Assembly: GCF_030406605.1 (NCBI RefSeq)
Contig: NZ_CP129104.1
Span: 2,010,799-2,074,798, forward strand
Direction of reading: 5' to 3'
Source of the DNA: Curtobacterium sp. 458
GTDB taxonomy: Bacteria; Actinomycetota; Actinomycetes; Actinomycetales; Microbacteriaceae
DNA: 64,000 bases
Made by a program: the position numbers and the translations under genes. Below, one piece after another: positions 1-10,556 of this stretch. The notes under the pieces were generated by a model. That model did not search any database, was not told the origin of the DNA, and saw only the letters and a list, made by a program, of their open reading frames with translations. Every line of letters starts with the position of its first letter. The first letter of the stretch is position 1.

Positions 1-634
1 AGAGCGAGACCGTCGGAGCGAGCCGCCCGCGACCCCACACCGCGAGCAGGACCCCGACGAGCCCGGCCACCGCCGCGACGAGCACGCCCCAGACGTCCTG
101 CCCGAGCCCGAAGCCCCGGAAGCCCGCGGCCGTGAGCACCGCCGCGGTGTTCGCCGCCGTGGCCACGCAGACCCACCCGAGGTAGAGCCCGAACGTGCCG
201 TCGGTGACGATCGCCTCGACGAGGCCGGCCGGCCGGGTGCGCCGCAGGATCGTGAACGTCCACACGAGCACCACGAGCAGCGCGACGATGATCGGCTCGC
301 TCGCCCAGAGGAACCCGAACTGCACGGACAGGATCCACGCCGCGTTGAGCAGGAGTGAGAGCGTCGCCGGCAGGGCCAGTCGCGCGTGCCGCTCGTCGTC
401 GGCGGTCCGGAACAGCTGCCGCACGGCGTACACGATCAGTCCGAGGTAGATCACCGACCAGATGCCGAACGCGGGCCCGTCCGGCGCGATCGACGTCGAC
501 GACGCGGAGAGCGCTCCGCCCGCGGCGTCCTGGATCGGGGTGCCGCCCGCGGCTCCCGACCCGATGAACGACCCGACCACCGCGATCACCGCGCTCACGA
601 TGACGACGATCCGCCACGTCCGTGTCCCAGTCAT
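1..634 (-). CDS. TspO/MBR-like tryptophan-rich membrane protein (3' end cut by window)
   Basis: The ATG at 634 reads leftward off the window edge, giving 211 codons without a stop. It follows a good ribosome site (AAGGGAG). The product begins MTGTRTWRIVVIV and contains the segment GPAFGIWSVIYLGL, then several hydrophobic stretches with Trp and aromatic residues (around residues 10-30, 55-75, 85-110, 115-135, 150-170 and 185-205). This matches the actinobacterial tryptophan-rich sensory protein group related to TspO/MBR, integral membrane proteins of poorly defined ligand or stress role. It is divergent from corA. The family call is by recognition only; the C-terminus is unseen. Confidence 0.65.
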   Translation of the reverse strand, partial: MTGTRTWRIVVIVSAVIAVVGSFIGSGAAGGTPIQDAAGGALSASSTSIAPDGPAFGIWSVIYLGLIVYAVRQLFRTADDERHARLALPATLSLLLNAAWILSVQFGFLWASEPIIVALLVVLVWTFTILRRTRPAGLVEAIVTDGTFGLYLGWVCVATAANTAAVLTAAGFRGFGLGQDVWGVLVAAVAGLVGVLLAVWGRGRLAPTVSL

Positions 635-713
635 GTCCACTCCCTTCGTCAGCATGCTGATGACCGGGACGGTACGCGCCCACACCCTGCGCCTCCTGCG
701 TACGGTGGGGGAC

Positions 714-1697
714 GTGAGCGTCGAGCTGAACACCGTGTACGTCGACAAGATCGCGCCGATCGCGTGTCCGTCGCTCCCCGACACCTTCCGGATGCTCGAG
801 GACCAGGGGGCGAGTGCGTGCATCGTGCTCCACCAGCCCGACGCCGAGGAGCTCGGGGACGTGGCCGTCGCCCTCGGCCTGCACGAACTCGCCGTCGAGG
901 ACTCCGCCGAGGGGCACCAGCGACCGAAGCTCGAGCGCTACGGAAAGACCCTCTTCGTGGTGCTGAAGCCCGCGGTCTACCACGACGCGAAGGAGGAGGT
1001 CGAGTTCGGCGAGGTGCACGCCTTCGTCGGCGAGGACTTCTTCCTCGCGGTCGTCCCCGCGGACCCCCGCGGGCCGCAGGCCGTCCCCCGTGCCCTGCAG
1101 CGCATGAGCGGGAAGCCCGGCCTCGTCACGGCGGGTCCGCAGGCGCAGCTCTGGGCGCTGATGGACTCGATCGTCGACGGCTACCTGCCGGTGATCGACG
1201 GTCTCGAGGAGGACATCAACCAGATCGAGGACCAGCTCTTCGCCGGCGTCGCCGGGGTCTCGAAGCGCATCTACGAGCTGTTCGGCGAGGTGGTCGCGTT
1301 CCAGCGGGCCGCCCGGCCACTCGTGTACATGATCGAGAACCTGCACCGGGGCGCGGAGAAGTACCACCTGCCCGTCGAGATGCAGCGCCGCTTCCGTGAC
1401 GTCCTCGACCACGCGATCCGCACGGTGGAGCGCCTCGACACCTTCCGGCAGCTGCTGCAGAACGCCCTGACCGTCGACTCGACGCTCGCGGCGCAGAAGC
1501 AGAACGACGACACGAAGCGCATCTCCGGCTGGGCGGCGATCCTCTTCGCGCCGACGCTCATCGCGGCGATCTACGGGATGAACTTCACCCACATGCCCGA
1601 GCTGCAGTGGACCTGGGGCTACCCGCTGTCCATCCTCGCGATGATCCTGTTCGCGGCGGTCCTCTTCGTGGTGTTCAAGGTCAAACGCTGGTTCTGA
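714..1697 (+). CDS. corA: CorA-family magnesium/cobalt transporter
   Basis: Cytoplasmic-membrane divalent cation channel of 327 residues. The signature YGMN tripeptide (G288-M289-N290) sits at the end of the first of two C-terminal membrane helices, and the chain ends FKVKRWF on the cytoplasmic side. The long N-terminal soluble part is acidic and helical, as in the CorA funnel. The frame is open back to 462, but GTG 714 is preferred. It lies 7 nt after a TACGGT -10 box at 701-706, implying a leaderless mRNA, and the protein then starts with the expected VSVELNTVYVD beta strand. A large palindrome follows 19 nt after the stop and probably ends transcription. Confidence 0.93.
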   Translation: MSVELNTVYVDKIAPIACPSLPDTFRMLEDQGASACIVLHQPDAEELGDVAVALGLHELAVEDSAEGHQRPKLERYGKTLFVVLKPAVYHDAKEEVEFGEVHAFVGEDFFLAVVPADPRGPQAVPRALQRMSGKPGLVTAGPQAQLWALMDSIVDGYLPVIDGLEEDINQIEDQLFAGVAGVSKRIYELFGEVVAFQRAARPLVYMIENLHRGAEKYHLPVEMQRRFRDVLDHAIRTVERLDTFRQLLQNALTVDSTLAAQKQNDDTKRISGWAAILFAPTLIAAIYGMNFTHMPELQWTWGYPLSILAMILFAAVLFVVFKVKRWF

Positions 1698-1716
1698 CGG
1701 CTCGCGACGCGCGATG

Positions 1717-1766
1717 CGTCGGACGGGAGGCCCGTGGCGGCGCCGCCACGGGCCTCCCGTCCGACG
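1717..1766. repeat. perfect 50-bp palindrome, likely terminator hairpin and repeat-family member
   Basis: Positions 1717-1740 are the exact reverse complement of 1743-1766 around a central CG, so all 50 bases pair. It contains the GGACGGGAGGC core shared with many other sites in this window on both arms. It lies 19 nt after the corA stop and ends 55 nt before the galactosidase start. There is no T-tract. As RNA it would be an extremely stable stem; as DNA it could extrude as a cruciform. Confidence 0.85.
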
Positions 1767-1821
1767 GCCGGTCGCGCGTCACGCGCGCGTGTCGCCCTCG
1801 GGCGTGTGCCAAGGTCGTTGC

Positions 1822-3930
1822 ATGACCGACGTCGTCCACCTCACCGCCGAGGGTGTCTCCCTCGTCCTCGACTGTTCTCCGGGAGCGCTCCCAGCCGTGG
1901 TGCACTGGGGCGCCGCCCTGGGCGACGTGTCCGCGGAGGACCTCGCCGCCCTGGCCGGCGCCGACGTCGCCGTCGTCGCGCCGAACGAGGCCGACGTGCC
2001 GGTGCGCCTCGCGGTGCTGCCGGAGCCGCACCGCGGCTGGAACGGCCGACCGGGTATCTCCGGGCACCGCGACGGACGCGACTGGTCGCCGGCGTTCACG
2101 GTGTCCTCGCTCGACGTCACCGACTCCGCCGTCATCGCGCGCGGGAGCGACGAGACCGCCGGGCTCGCGGTCGTGCTCGAGGTCGAGCTGACCTCCTCGG
2201 GGCTCGTCCGCACCCGCGCCGAGGTGACCAACACCGGGGAGGGCACCTACACGCTCGACGACGTGCACCTCGCGCTCCCGATCCCGGACCGCGCCCGTGA
2301 GGTCCTCGACCTCGCCGGACGGTGGGGCGGCGAGCGGACGCCGCAGCGGAGCACCCTGCACGTCGGGACGCACGAGCGCGACAACCGTCGGGGACGCACC
2401 GGGCCGGACGCCGCGACGGTGCTCTCGGTCGGGGAGCCCGGGTTCGGGTTCGGCCACGGCGAGGTCTGGGGCGTGCACACCGGCTGGAGCGGCAACCACC
2501 GGCACCTCGCCGAGCGGCTGTCGACCGGGCGGCAGGTCGTCGGCGGCGGGGAGCTCCTGCTGCCGGGCGAGGTCCGGCTCGGGCCAGGGGAGTCGTACCG
2601 GACGCCGTGGGTGTGGTTCGCGTACGGGGACGGCCTCGACGACCAGGCCCGACGCTTCCACCGCTGGCTGCGTCGTCGTCCGCAGCACCCGTCGACCCCG
2701 CGCCCGATGACGATCAACGTCTGGGAGGCCGTCTACTTCGACCACGACCTCGACCGGCTCACCGACCTCGCCGAGCGCGCCGCGGCCCTCGGCGTCGAGC
2801 GCTACGTCCTCGACGACGGCTGGTTCCGGCACCGCCGGGACGACCACGCCGGGCTCGGCGACTGGTACGTCGACGAGGGTGTCTGGCCGGACGGCCTCGG
2901 CCCGATCGTCGACCGGGTCCGAGCGCTCGGCATGCAGTTCGGCCTGTGGTTCGAACCGGAGATGGTGAACGAGGACAGTGACCTCGCGCGGGCGCACCCC
3001 GAGTGGATCATGCAGGCCGACGGCCGGCTGCCCGTGCGTTCCCGTGACCAGCAGGTGCTCGACCTCGCGATCCCCGAGGCCTTCGCGTACGTCCTCGAGC
3101 GGATGACCGCGATCATCGGCGAGTACGGCGTCGACTACGTCAAGTGGGACCACAACCGCGACCTCGTCGAGGCGGGGTTCCCCGGCGGCGGAGCAGCCGT
3201 GCACGAGCAGACCCTCGCCACCTACCGGCTGATGGCGACGCTCAAGGAGCGATTCCCGGCGCTCGAGATCGAGTCGTGTTCGTCCGGCGGCGCCCGCGTC
3301 GACCTCGGTGTCATCGAGCACACCGACCGCGTGTGGGTGTCCGACTGCATCGACCCGTCCGAACGGCAGCGGATGCACCGCTGGACGCAGCAGCTCCTGC
3401 CGCCCGAGCTCCTCGGCGCGCACGTCGCGAGCGGCACGAACCACACGACGGGCCGGTACCACGACCTCGCCTTCCGGGCCGGGACCGCGCTCGTCGGGCA
3501 CCTCGGCATCGAGTGGGACCTCGCCCGCGCGACCGACGACGAGCTCCGCGACCTCGCCGCGTGGACCGCGCTCTACAAGGAGCTCCGGCCGCTCCTGCAC
3601 GGCGGGGACCTGGTGCGGGTCGACGAGGTCGAGCCGACGCGCCTCGTGTACGGCACCGTCGCGCCCGACCAGCGGAGCGCGGTGTTCTTCCTGGCGAGCA
3701 CCGGATGGTCGGACGTGTCGAACACCGGCCGGGTGCGCTTCCGCGACCTCGACCCGGGGACGCGCTACCGGGTCGACCCCGTCGTCGTCGGCGAGCTGCA
3801 CGGCCTGAAGGCACCCGCGTGGTGGTCGGGCTCCCGCGAGTTCTCCGGCCGGGTGCTCACGACGGTCGGGGTCCAGCCGCCACACCTGCCCGCCGACGCC
3901 GTGGTGTCGTTCCGGGTCACAGCGGTCTGA
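1822..3930 (+). CDS. Alpha-galactosidase, glycoside hydrolase family 36
   Basis: A 702-residue cytoplasmic enzyme with no signal peptide that would release galactose from alpha-galactosides such as raffinose or melibiose. The N-terminal beta-sandwich is followed by a TIM barrel with the family motifs LDDGWF, FGLWFEPEMVN and DYVKWDHNR, where D443 is the expected nucleophile. CSSGGARVDLGV and SDCIDPSERQ follow, with D508 the expected acid/base. Length agrees with GH36 monomers (about 700-730). The ATG at 1822 lies 6 nt after CAAGGT (1810-1815), suggesting leaderless transcription. No sugar transporter is adjacent, so the substrate is inferred from the family. Confidence 0.95.
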   Translation: MTDVVHLTAEGVSLVLDCSPGALPAVVHWGAALGDVSAEDLAALAGADVAVVAPNEADVPVRLAVLPEPHRGWNGRPGISGHRDGRDWSPAFTVSSLDVTDSAVIARGSDETAGLAVVLEVELTSSGLVRTRAEVTNTGEGTYTLDDVHLALPIPDRAREVLDLAGRWGGERTPQRSTLHVGTHERDNRRGRTGPDAATVLSVGEPGFGFGHGEVWGVHTGWSGNHRHLAERLSTGRQVVGGGELLLPGEVRLGPGESYRTPWVWFAYGDGLDDQARRFHRWLRRRPQHPSTPRPMTINVWEAVYFDHDLDRLTDLAERAAALGVERYVLDDGWFRHRRDDHAGLGDWYVDEGVWPDGLGPIVDRVRALGMQFGLWFEPEMVNEDSDLARAHPEWIMQADGRLPVRSRDQQVLDLAIPEAFAYVLERMTAIIGEYGVDYVKWDHNRDLVEAGFPGGGAAVHEQTLATYRLMATLKERFPALEIESCSSGGARVDLGVIEHTDRVWVSDCIDPSERQRMHRWTQQLLPPELLGAHVASGTNHTTGRYHDLAFRAGTALVGHLGIEWDLARATDDELRDLAAWTALYKELRPLLHGGDLVRVDEVEPTRLVYGTVAPDQRSAVFFLASTGWSDVSNTGRVRFRDLDPGTRYRVDPVVVGELHGLKAPAWWSGSREFSGRVLTTVGVQPPHLPADAVVSFRVTAV

Positions 3931-3936
3931 CCCCGC

Positions 3937-3990
3937 GTCGTCCGGCGTCACGGCGGAGGGCCCGCGCCCTGTCGTCCGGCGTCACGGCGG
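3937..3990. repeat. 20-bp exact direct repeat, 34-bp period
   Basis: The 20 bases at 3937-3956 recur exactly at 3971-3990, beginning GTCGTCCGGCG and ending CACGGCGG. The pair fills the gap between the alpha-galactosidase stop and the ClC promoter. The repeats could be slipped-strand duplicates or binding sites; nothing distinguishes these from sequence alone. Confidence 0.8.
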
Positions 3991-4026
3991 TCGGACCTGT
4001 GACCGGTGCTCGGTAGGCTCGTCGCC

Positions 4027-5361
4027 ATGCCGCGCACCGGTCACGCCACCCCCACCGGTCGGGCATCCGCCGCCGGTCGATCCGTACCCGGTCACGCCAC
4101 CCCGATCTGGGCGCTCCGCATCGCCGTCGTCACCGCCCTCGTCGGCGTCGCGGGCGGCATCGCCGGCGTCGCGGTGTGGCTCGCGCTCCAGCTGATCCAG
4201 TTCGTCGCGTTCGGCTTCCCCTACGGCGGACACCTCGAGGCAGCGGACGCCGACTCCGGGTGGCGCCGGTTCCTCGCGGTCGCCGCGGCCGGGGTCCTGA
4301 CCGCGGTCGCGTGGTGGGCGCTCCGACGCTGGGCGAGACCCACGGTCGCCGTGACCGCCGCGGTCTCCGGGAAGCGGATGCCCGCGCTCTCGACCGTCGC
4401 GAACGCGGGCGTGCAGATCCTCGCGGTCGGCCTCGGCGGCTCCATCGGCAAGGAGGTGGCCCCGCGTGAGCTCGGCGCGTGGCTCGCCCAGCTCGTGACC
4501 GTCCGTGCGGGGCTCACGGCCCGGGAGACCCGCATCCTCGTCGCGTGCGGTGCCGCAGCCGGCCTCGCCGCCGTGTACGACGTGCCGCTCGGCGGGGCCC
4601 TGTTCGCGGTCGAGGTGCTCCTCGGCGAGCTCACCTTCGCGACCGCGCTGCCGGCCTTCGCGACGAGCGCGATCGCCGCCTTCACCGCACGGCTCGTGAT
4701 CCCGGACGAGGTGCTCTACCACGTGCCCGCGATGTCGATGTCGGAGTCGCTGCTCGTCTGGTCGGTGGTCGTCGGGCCGGTCCTCGGCTTCGCGGGGGTC
4801 GGGTTCGTGAAGCTGACGAACCGGCTGCAGGGGATCGCGCCGAAGGGCTGGCACCTGCTCGTCGTGCTCCCGGTCGCGTTCGCGCTCGTCGGGCTCGTCG
4901 CGGTGCCGTTCCCCGAGGTCCTCGGGAACGGTCGGGCGCTCGGCGTCGTCGCGATGAACGCCGCCCTCGACGACGCCTCCGTACTCGGGCTCGTCCCGAT
5001 CCTGCTGCTGCTCGTCCTCGGGATCCTGAAGACCGCGACCACCGCGGTCACCATCGGCGCCGGAGCGGTCGGCGGCACCCTCACCCCGTCCATCGCGATC
5101 GGTTCGGCCATCGGCGGCGGCCTCGGCGGGCTGTGGTTGCTGCTCTGGCCCGTCGACTCGACGTCGCTCGCGGCGTTCGCGTTCGTGGGCGCGGCGGCGT
5201 TCCTCGCGACGACCATGCGGGCGCCCTTCACGGCACTCGTGCTCGTCGTGGAGTTCACCCAGCAGGGGACGGACATCCTCGTGCCCGCCCTGCTCGCCGT
5301 CGCCGGGTCGGTCGCCGTCTCGTACGTGCTCGCCCGCCGCCGCAGCGCCCAGATGGCCTGA
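4027..5361 (+). CDS. ClC-family chloride channel or H+/Cl- antiporter
   Basis: A 444-residue polytopic membrane protein. It carries ClC-type ion-path motifs: GGSIGKEVAPRE (equivalent of GREGP), a GLAAVYDVPLGGALF helix, and GAGAVGGTLTPSIAIGSAIG near the C-terminus. About ten hydrophobic segments are visible and there is no CBS domain tail. The start is ATG 4027, because the upstream GTG at 4006 precedes the TAGGCT -10 box (4014-4019), which lies 7 nt before the ATG. Channel versus antiporter mode cannot be decided by eye. Confidence 0.9.
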   Translation: MPRTGHATPTGRASAAGRSVPGHATPIWALRIAVVTALVGVAGGIAGVAVWLALQLIQFVAFGFPYGGHLEAADADSGWRRFLAVAAAGVLTAVAWWALRRWARPTVAVTAAVSGKRMPALSTVANAGVQILAVGLGGSIGKEVAPRELGAWLAQLVTVRAGLTARETRILVACGAAAGLAAVYDVPLGGALFAVEVLLGELTFATALPAFATSAIAAFTARLVIPDEVLYHVPAMSMSESLLVWSVVVGPVLGFAGVGFVKLTNRLQGIAPKGWHLLVVLPVAFALVGLVAVPFPEVLGNGRALGVVAMNAALDDASVLGLVPILLLLVLGILKTATTAVTIGAGAVGGTLTPSIAIGSAIGGGLGGLWLLLWPVDSTSLAAFAFVGAAAFLATTMRAPFTALVLVVEFTQQGTDILVPALLAVAGSVAVSYVLARRRSAQMA

Positions 5362-5450
5362 GCAGGTGGCGCCCGGACACCGACGGGCCGAACGCCTACC
5401 ATCGGCCGCACGCGGGGCGGACGTGCTCCGCCCGAGTGGAGGAGCCGATC

Positions 5451-5663
5451 ATGGCCGGGTTCGACGACATCACCAAGAAGGCGCAGCAGTTCCTGCAGGA
5501 CGGCAAGGTGCAGGACGCGCTGAAGAGCGAGAAGGCCGAGGGCGTCAGCGACAAGGTGCTCGACGGCGTCGCCGATGCCGTCAAGAAGGCCACCGGTGGC
5601 AAGTTCGACGACAAGATCGACAGCGCGCGCGACACCGCTGACAAGCACGTCGGCAACGAGTAG
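5451..5663 (+). CDS. MT0933-type small antitoxin-like protein
   Basis: A 70-residue, highly charged, soluble protein beginning MAGFDDITKKAQQFLQDGK and ending DTADKHVGNE, with no membrane segment. It resembles the small actinobacterial family named after MT0933 and labelled antitoxin, although no toxin gene adjoins it here, so a toxin-antitoxin role is doubtful. The composition, rich in K, D and A with predicted helices, also resembles CsbD-like stress proteins. A GGAGGAG ribosome site precedes ATG 5451 and a TACCAT -10 box lies at 5397-5402, giving a leader of roughly 40 nt. Confidence 0.7.
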   Translation: MAGFDDITKKAQQFLQDGKVQDALKSEKAEGVSDKVLDGVADAVKKATGGKFDDKIDSARDTADKHVGNE

Positions 5664-5733
5664 CACGGGGTCCACGACGATCCGACTGGACGTCGGCGGG
5701 AACAACGACCACGATTGACGGGTCGTCGCGTGA

Positions 5734-7523
<1,790 letters not shown>

Positions 7524-7527
7524 TCGC

Positions 7528-7977
7528 GTGACGACCCCGGGGGATCGAGTCGCGGCCGAGTACGCGCGACACCAGACCGAGCGCCGACGTGGGCGCGGTC
7601 GCCGTGTGGAGCGCCGGCTCGCCGTCACCGCCGGCCTGCTCTTCTGCAGCATGCCCGTCGTGCTGCTCGGCAACTTCGTGTCCACGCTCCGCCTGTTCGA
7701 CGGACCGGACGAGTCGCCCGCGTCCGTCCACCGGTACGAGGGGCTGCTCGTCCTCGCCGGCCTGCTCCTGGTCGCCGCCCTCGTGCTCGCCGTCCGCGCC
7801 GGCGTGCGGTGGGTCGCCTTCACGACCCTGACGCTCGTGCCGGTCGTCCTCGTGGCGGCCGTCGTCCTCTCGGTGCCGCAGGGGCGGTGGCACGACGACG
7901 GTGGGTCCGGCCCCCTGCCGGACGATTACCACCCCTGCTACAGCGGCACGGACAGCTGCGCCCAGTACGGCGGGTGA
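7528..7977 (+). CDS. Small integral membrane protein, unknown function
   Basis: A 149-residue protein with an Arg-rich N-terminus (around residues 15-28) and three membrane helices (about 29-52, 70-92 and 96-118). It ends in a short polar tail with the only late cysteines (PCYSGTDSCAQYGG). The two tail cysteines six residues apart could form a disulfide if the tail is outside. The GTG start lies 6 nt after CACCAT (7516-7521), suggesting its own leaderless transcript although it begins 4 nt after sufU. No family is recognised. Confidence 0.7.
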   Translation: MTTPGDRVAAEYARHQTERRRGRGRRVERRLAVTAGLLFCSMPVVLLGNFVSTLRLFDGPDESPASVHRYEGLLVLAGLLLVAALVLAVRAGVRWVAFTTLTLVPVVLVAAVVLSVPQGRWHDDGGSGPLPDDYHPCYSGTDSCAQYGG

Positions 7978-7996
7978 CTCGGCGAGACCGGCGGAC

Positions 7997-8953
7997 TCAG
8001 CGGTCCTTCCGCGACGCCGACCACGTCTCGCGGGGCAGCTCGCCGAACTCCGCGCGGTAGCTGCTCGCGAAGCGCCCGAGGTGGCCGAACCCGACCGCAC
8101 GGGCGACGTCGCCGACGCTCTCGGCCTCGCCGGACTCGAGCTGCTCCCGTGCGAGCAACAGCCGGATCCGCCGGAGGTACGTCGTCGGGGTGACGCCGTG
8201 GTGCCGCCGGAACGCCTCCTGCAGCCCGCGGATGCTCAGGCCGGCGGCGTCGGCGACGTCCTCGACCGAGATCTGCTCCGTGGCGTGGTCGAGCAGGAAT
8301 CCCTCGGCGCGCGCGAACCGGGCGGCCGCTGCGGTCGGGGGCGGCCCCTGCTCGCCGATCGGCCAGTGCGGGATCGCGGTGAGGAGCCCACCGGCGGCGA
8401 AGCGCGTCAGCTCCCGCTCGCGGGCCTCGGGCACGACGGAGGGGCCGCGGAGCACCTCGGCGGCCACGGTCCGGACCATGAGCCACCACGCGGCGAGCGC
8501 GGGGCCCTCGGGGATGTGGTGCGGCTGGAAGCGCAGCGGCCCGGGACGCCAGGCACCCCGTTCGGCGGCGACCTCCTCGACGGTCCGTCGGTCGATGCGG
8601 ATGAGGTCGAGCTCGTACCCGGTCCACCGCACGTGCTGGAGGTCGTGGCGGAAGAGCGACGGCCGACCGGTCGGGACGTCGTGGTCGTCGTCGACGGCAC
8701 CGGTGCCGGACTTCAACCAGAAGAGGACCATCGCGGTGTCGGCCTGCACCTCGCCACGGACCTCGCCCGAGGACGCGGAGGACCACAGGGAGAGCAGGTC
8801 GGTCCCGCGCCGACGCATGTCGAACGCGAAGCCGTCGGCGCCGGGCTCGACGTCGACGCGACGCAGGTCGGGGAGCGCGCGGAGCTGCTCCGATGCCTGG
8901 GCCGGGTCCTGGGTCGTCGCGGACCACCGGGTGCGCTGCATGGTCTGGGGCAC
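7997..8953 (-). CDS. AraC-family transcriptional regulator
   Basis: A 318-residue regulator. The first 200 residues resemble the AraC cupin-like ligand domain. The C-terminal 100 residues hold two HTH motifs: ISVEDVADAAGLSIRGLQEAF, with RRHHGVTPTTYLRRIRL, then SVGDVARAVGFGHLGRFASSY with the R-x-FG-x-LP ending. GTG 8953 is chosen because a CAGGAT -10 box lies 6 nt upstream. It is divergent from the flavin monooxygenase at 9149 with 195 bp between, so that gene is its likely target. The inducer is unknown. Confidence 0.9.
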   Translation of the reverse strand: MPQTMQRTRWSATTQDPAQASEQLRALPDLRRVDVEPGADGFAFDMRRRGTDLLSLWSSASSGEVRGEVQADTAMVLFWLKSGTGAVDDDHDVPTGRPSLFRHDLQHVRWTGYELDLIRIDRRTVEEVAAERGAWRPGPLRFQPHHIPEGPALAAWWLMVRTVAAEVLRGPSVVPEARERELTRFAAGGLLTAIPHWPIGEQGPPPTAAAARFARAEGFLLDHATEQISVEDVADAAGLSIRGLQEAFRRHHGVTPTTYLRRIRLLLAREQLESGEAESVGDVARAVGFGHLGRFASSYRAEFGELPRETWSASRKDR

Positions 8954-9148
8954 CCCTGCATCCTGCCGTGGCGAGCGCACCGGTGCCCAGCAATCGTTCG
9001 GCGTGCGGACAGCGCACCCGCGCGCTGCGGACGGTGCGCCCGCCGGACGCGAGCCGTGGGACGGGCCGCACCCGTGCCTCCCGGCCGGGCGTGTCACACG
9101 ACGCAACGTCCGTGGCGGACGCGACGGCCCACCCGTAGCGTCGCGACC

Positions 9149-10552
9149 GTGACGACCGACAGCGCACCCCGGCAGATCCGCTTCAACGCGTTCGACATGA
9201 ACTGCGTCGCGCACCAGTCCTCCGGGCTGTGGCGCCACCCCCGTGACCGCTCGCGGCACTACAACGACCTGTCGTACTGGACGGACCTCGCGAAGATCCT
9301 CGAGGGCGGCGCGTTCGACGGCATCTTCATCGCCGACGTCCTCGGCACGTACGACGTGTTCGGCGGGTCGGACGAGTCGGCGCTCCGGACCGGGTCGCAG
9401 GTGCCCGTGAACGACCCCGTGCTCCTCGTCTCGGCGATGGCGGCGGTGACCGAGCACCTCGGGTTCGGCATCACCGCCGGGACCGCCTACGAGCACCCGT
9501 ACCCGTTCGCGCGGCGCATGTCGACGCTCGACCACCTCACGAAGGGCCGGGTCGGGTGGAACGTCGTGACCGGGTACCTGCCGAGCGCGGCCCGCAACAT
9601 GGGGCAGACGGACCAGCTGTCGCACGACGACCGCTACGACGTCGCGGACGAGTACCTCGAGGTGCTCTACAAGCTCTGGGAGGGCTCGTGGGAGGACGAC
9701 GCCGTCGTGGAGGACCGTCCGACCGGCGTCTTCACCGACCCGGCGAAGGTGCACCCGATCGAGCACCACGGGAAGCACTTCGACGTCCCGGGCATCCACC
9801 TCTCCGAGCCGTCGGTGCAGCGCACGCCCGTCATCTACCAGGCCGGCGCGTCCCCGCGAGGCGTCCGCTTCGCGGCCGAGAACGCCGAGGCGGTGTTCGT
9901 CGGGGCGCCGACCCTGCCGCAGTTGGCCGCGACCGTCACGAAGATCCGGGACGCCCTGGAGGCAGCTGGTCGCGACCGGTACGCCGCCCGCGTCTACTCA
10001 CTGCTCACCGTGATCACGGACGCCACCGACGAGGCCGCCCAGGCGAAGTACGAGGACTACCTGTCGTACGCGTCGGAGGAGGGTGCCCTCGTGCTGAACT
10101 CCGGCTGGATGGGCGTGGACCTCGCGCAGTGGGAGCTCGATGAGCCGCTCGGCGACGTCGAGTCGAACGCGATCCAGTCGGCGGCGGCGAACATCTCCGC
10201 GGCCGAGGGCACCGACGGCTCGAAGTGGACCATCCGGGACCTCGCCCGGCACACCGCGATCGGTGGACTCGGACCGGTCGCGGTCGGCTCCGGCGCCACC
10301 ATCGCGGACACGCTGCAGCGGATCCAGGAGCAGACCGACGTCGACGGGTTCAACCTCGCCTACGCGGTGACGCCGGGCACGTGGGAGGACGTCATCGAGT
10401 TCGTCGTGCCGGAGCTCCGCGCCCGCGGTGTCTACCCCGAGGGGTACGAGGAAGGGTCGCTCCGGCACAAGCTGCACGGACGCGGTGACCGGCTGCCCGA
10501 GGAGCACCGGGGTGCCGGCTACCGGATCGGCGAGCGGTCGGTCGTAGGCTGA
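9149..10552 (+). CDS. NtaA/SnaA/DszA-type FMN-dependent monooxygenase (LLM class)
   Basis: A 467-residue bacterial-luciferase-like monooxygenase using reduced FMN from a separate reductase. It has the family features FNAFDMNC near the start, the segment around HQSSGLWRHP, YWTDLAKILEGGAFDGIFIAD, and LTKGRVGWNVVTGYLPSAARNMG, characteristic of the NtaA/SoxA/DszA branch. Relatives oxidise chelators, sulfonates, sulfones or long alkyl substrates; the substrate here is not deducible. GTG 9149 is 7 nt after TAGCGT (9136-9141). The divergent AraC gene probably controls it. Confidence 0.92.
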   Translation: MTTDSAPRQIRFNAFDMNCVAHQSSGLWRHPRDRSRHYNDLSYWTDLAKILEGGAFDGIFIADVLGTYDVFGGSDESALRTGSQVPVNDPVLLVSAMAAVTEHLGFGITAGTAYEHPYPFARRMSTLDHLTKGRVGWNVVTGYLPSAARNMGQTDQLSHDDRYDVADEYLEVLYKLWEGSWEDDAVVEDRPTGVFTDPAKVHPIEHHGKHFDVPGIHLSEPSVQRTPVIYQAGASPRGVRFAAENAEAVFVGAPTLPQLAATVTKIRDALEAAGRDRYAARVYSLLTVITDATDEAAQAKYEDYLSYASEEGALVLNSGWMGVDLAQWELDEPLGDVESNAIQSAAANISAAEGTDGSKWTIRDLARHTAIGGLGPVAVGSGATIADTLQRIQEQTDVDGFNLAYAVTPGTWEDVIEFVVPELRARGVYPEGYEEGSLRHKLHGRGDRLPEEHRGAGYRIGERSVVG

Positions 10553-10556
10553 CCGG

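Noticed and set aside
1681..3951. 756-codon minus-strand frame opposite the alpha-galactosidase
   Set aside because: The plus strand encodes a complete GH36 enzyme with all catalytic motifs. The opposite frame is V/R/D/E-rich low-complexity sequence with no start signal.
5451..5663. Toxin-antitoxin pair at the MT0933-type gene
   Set aside because: Neighbouring genes are a ClC protein and sufS; no small toxin-like frame with a ribosome site overlaps or adjoins it.
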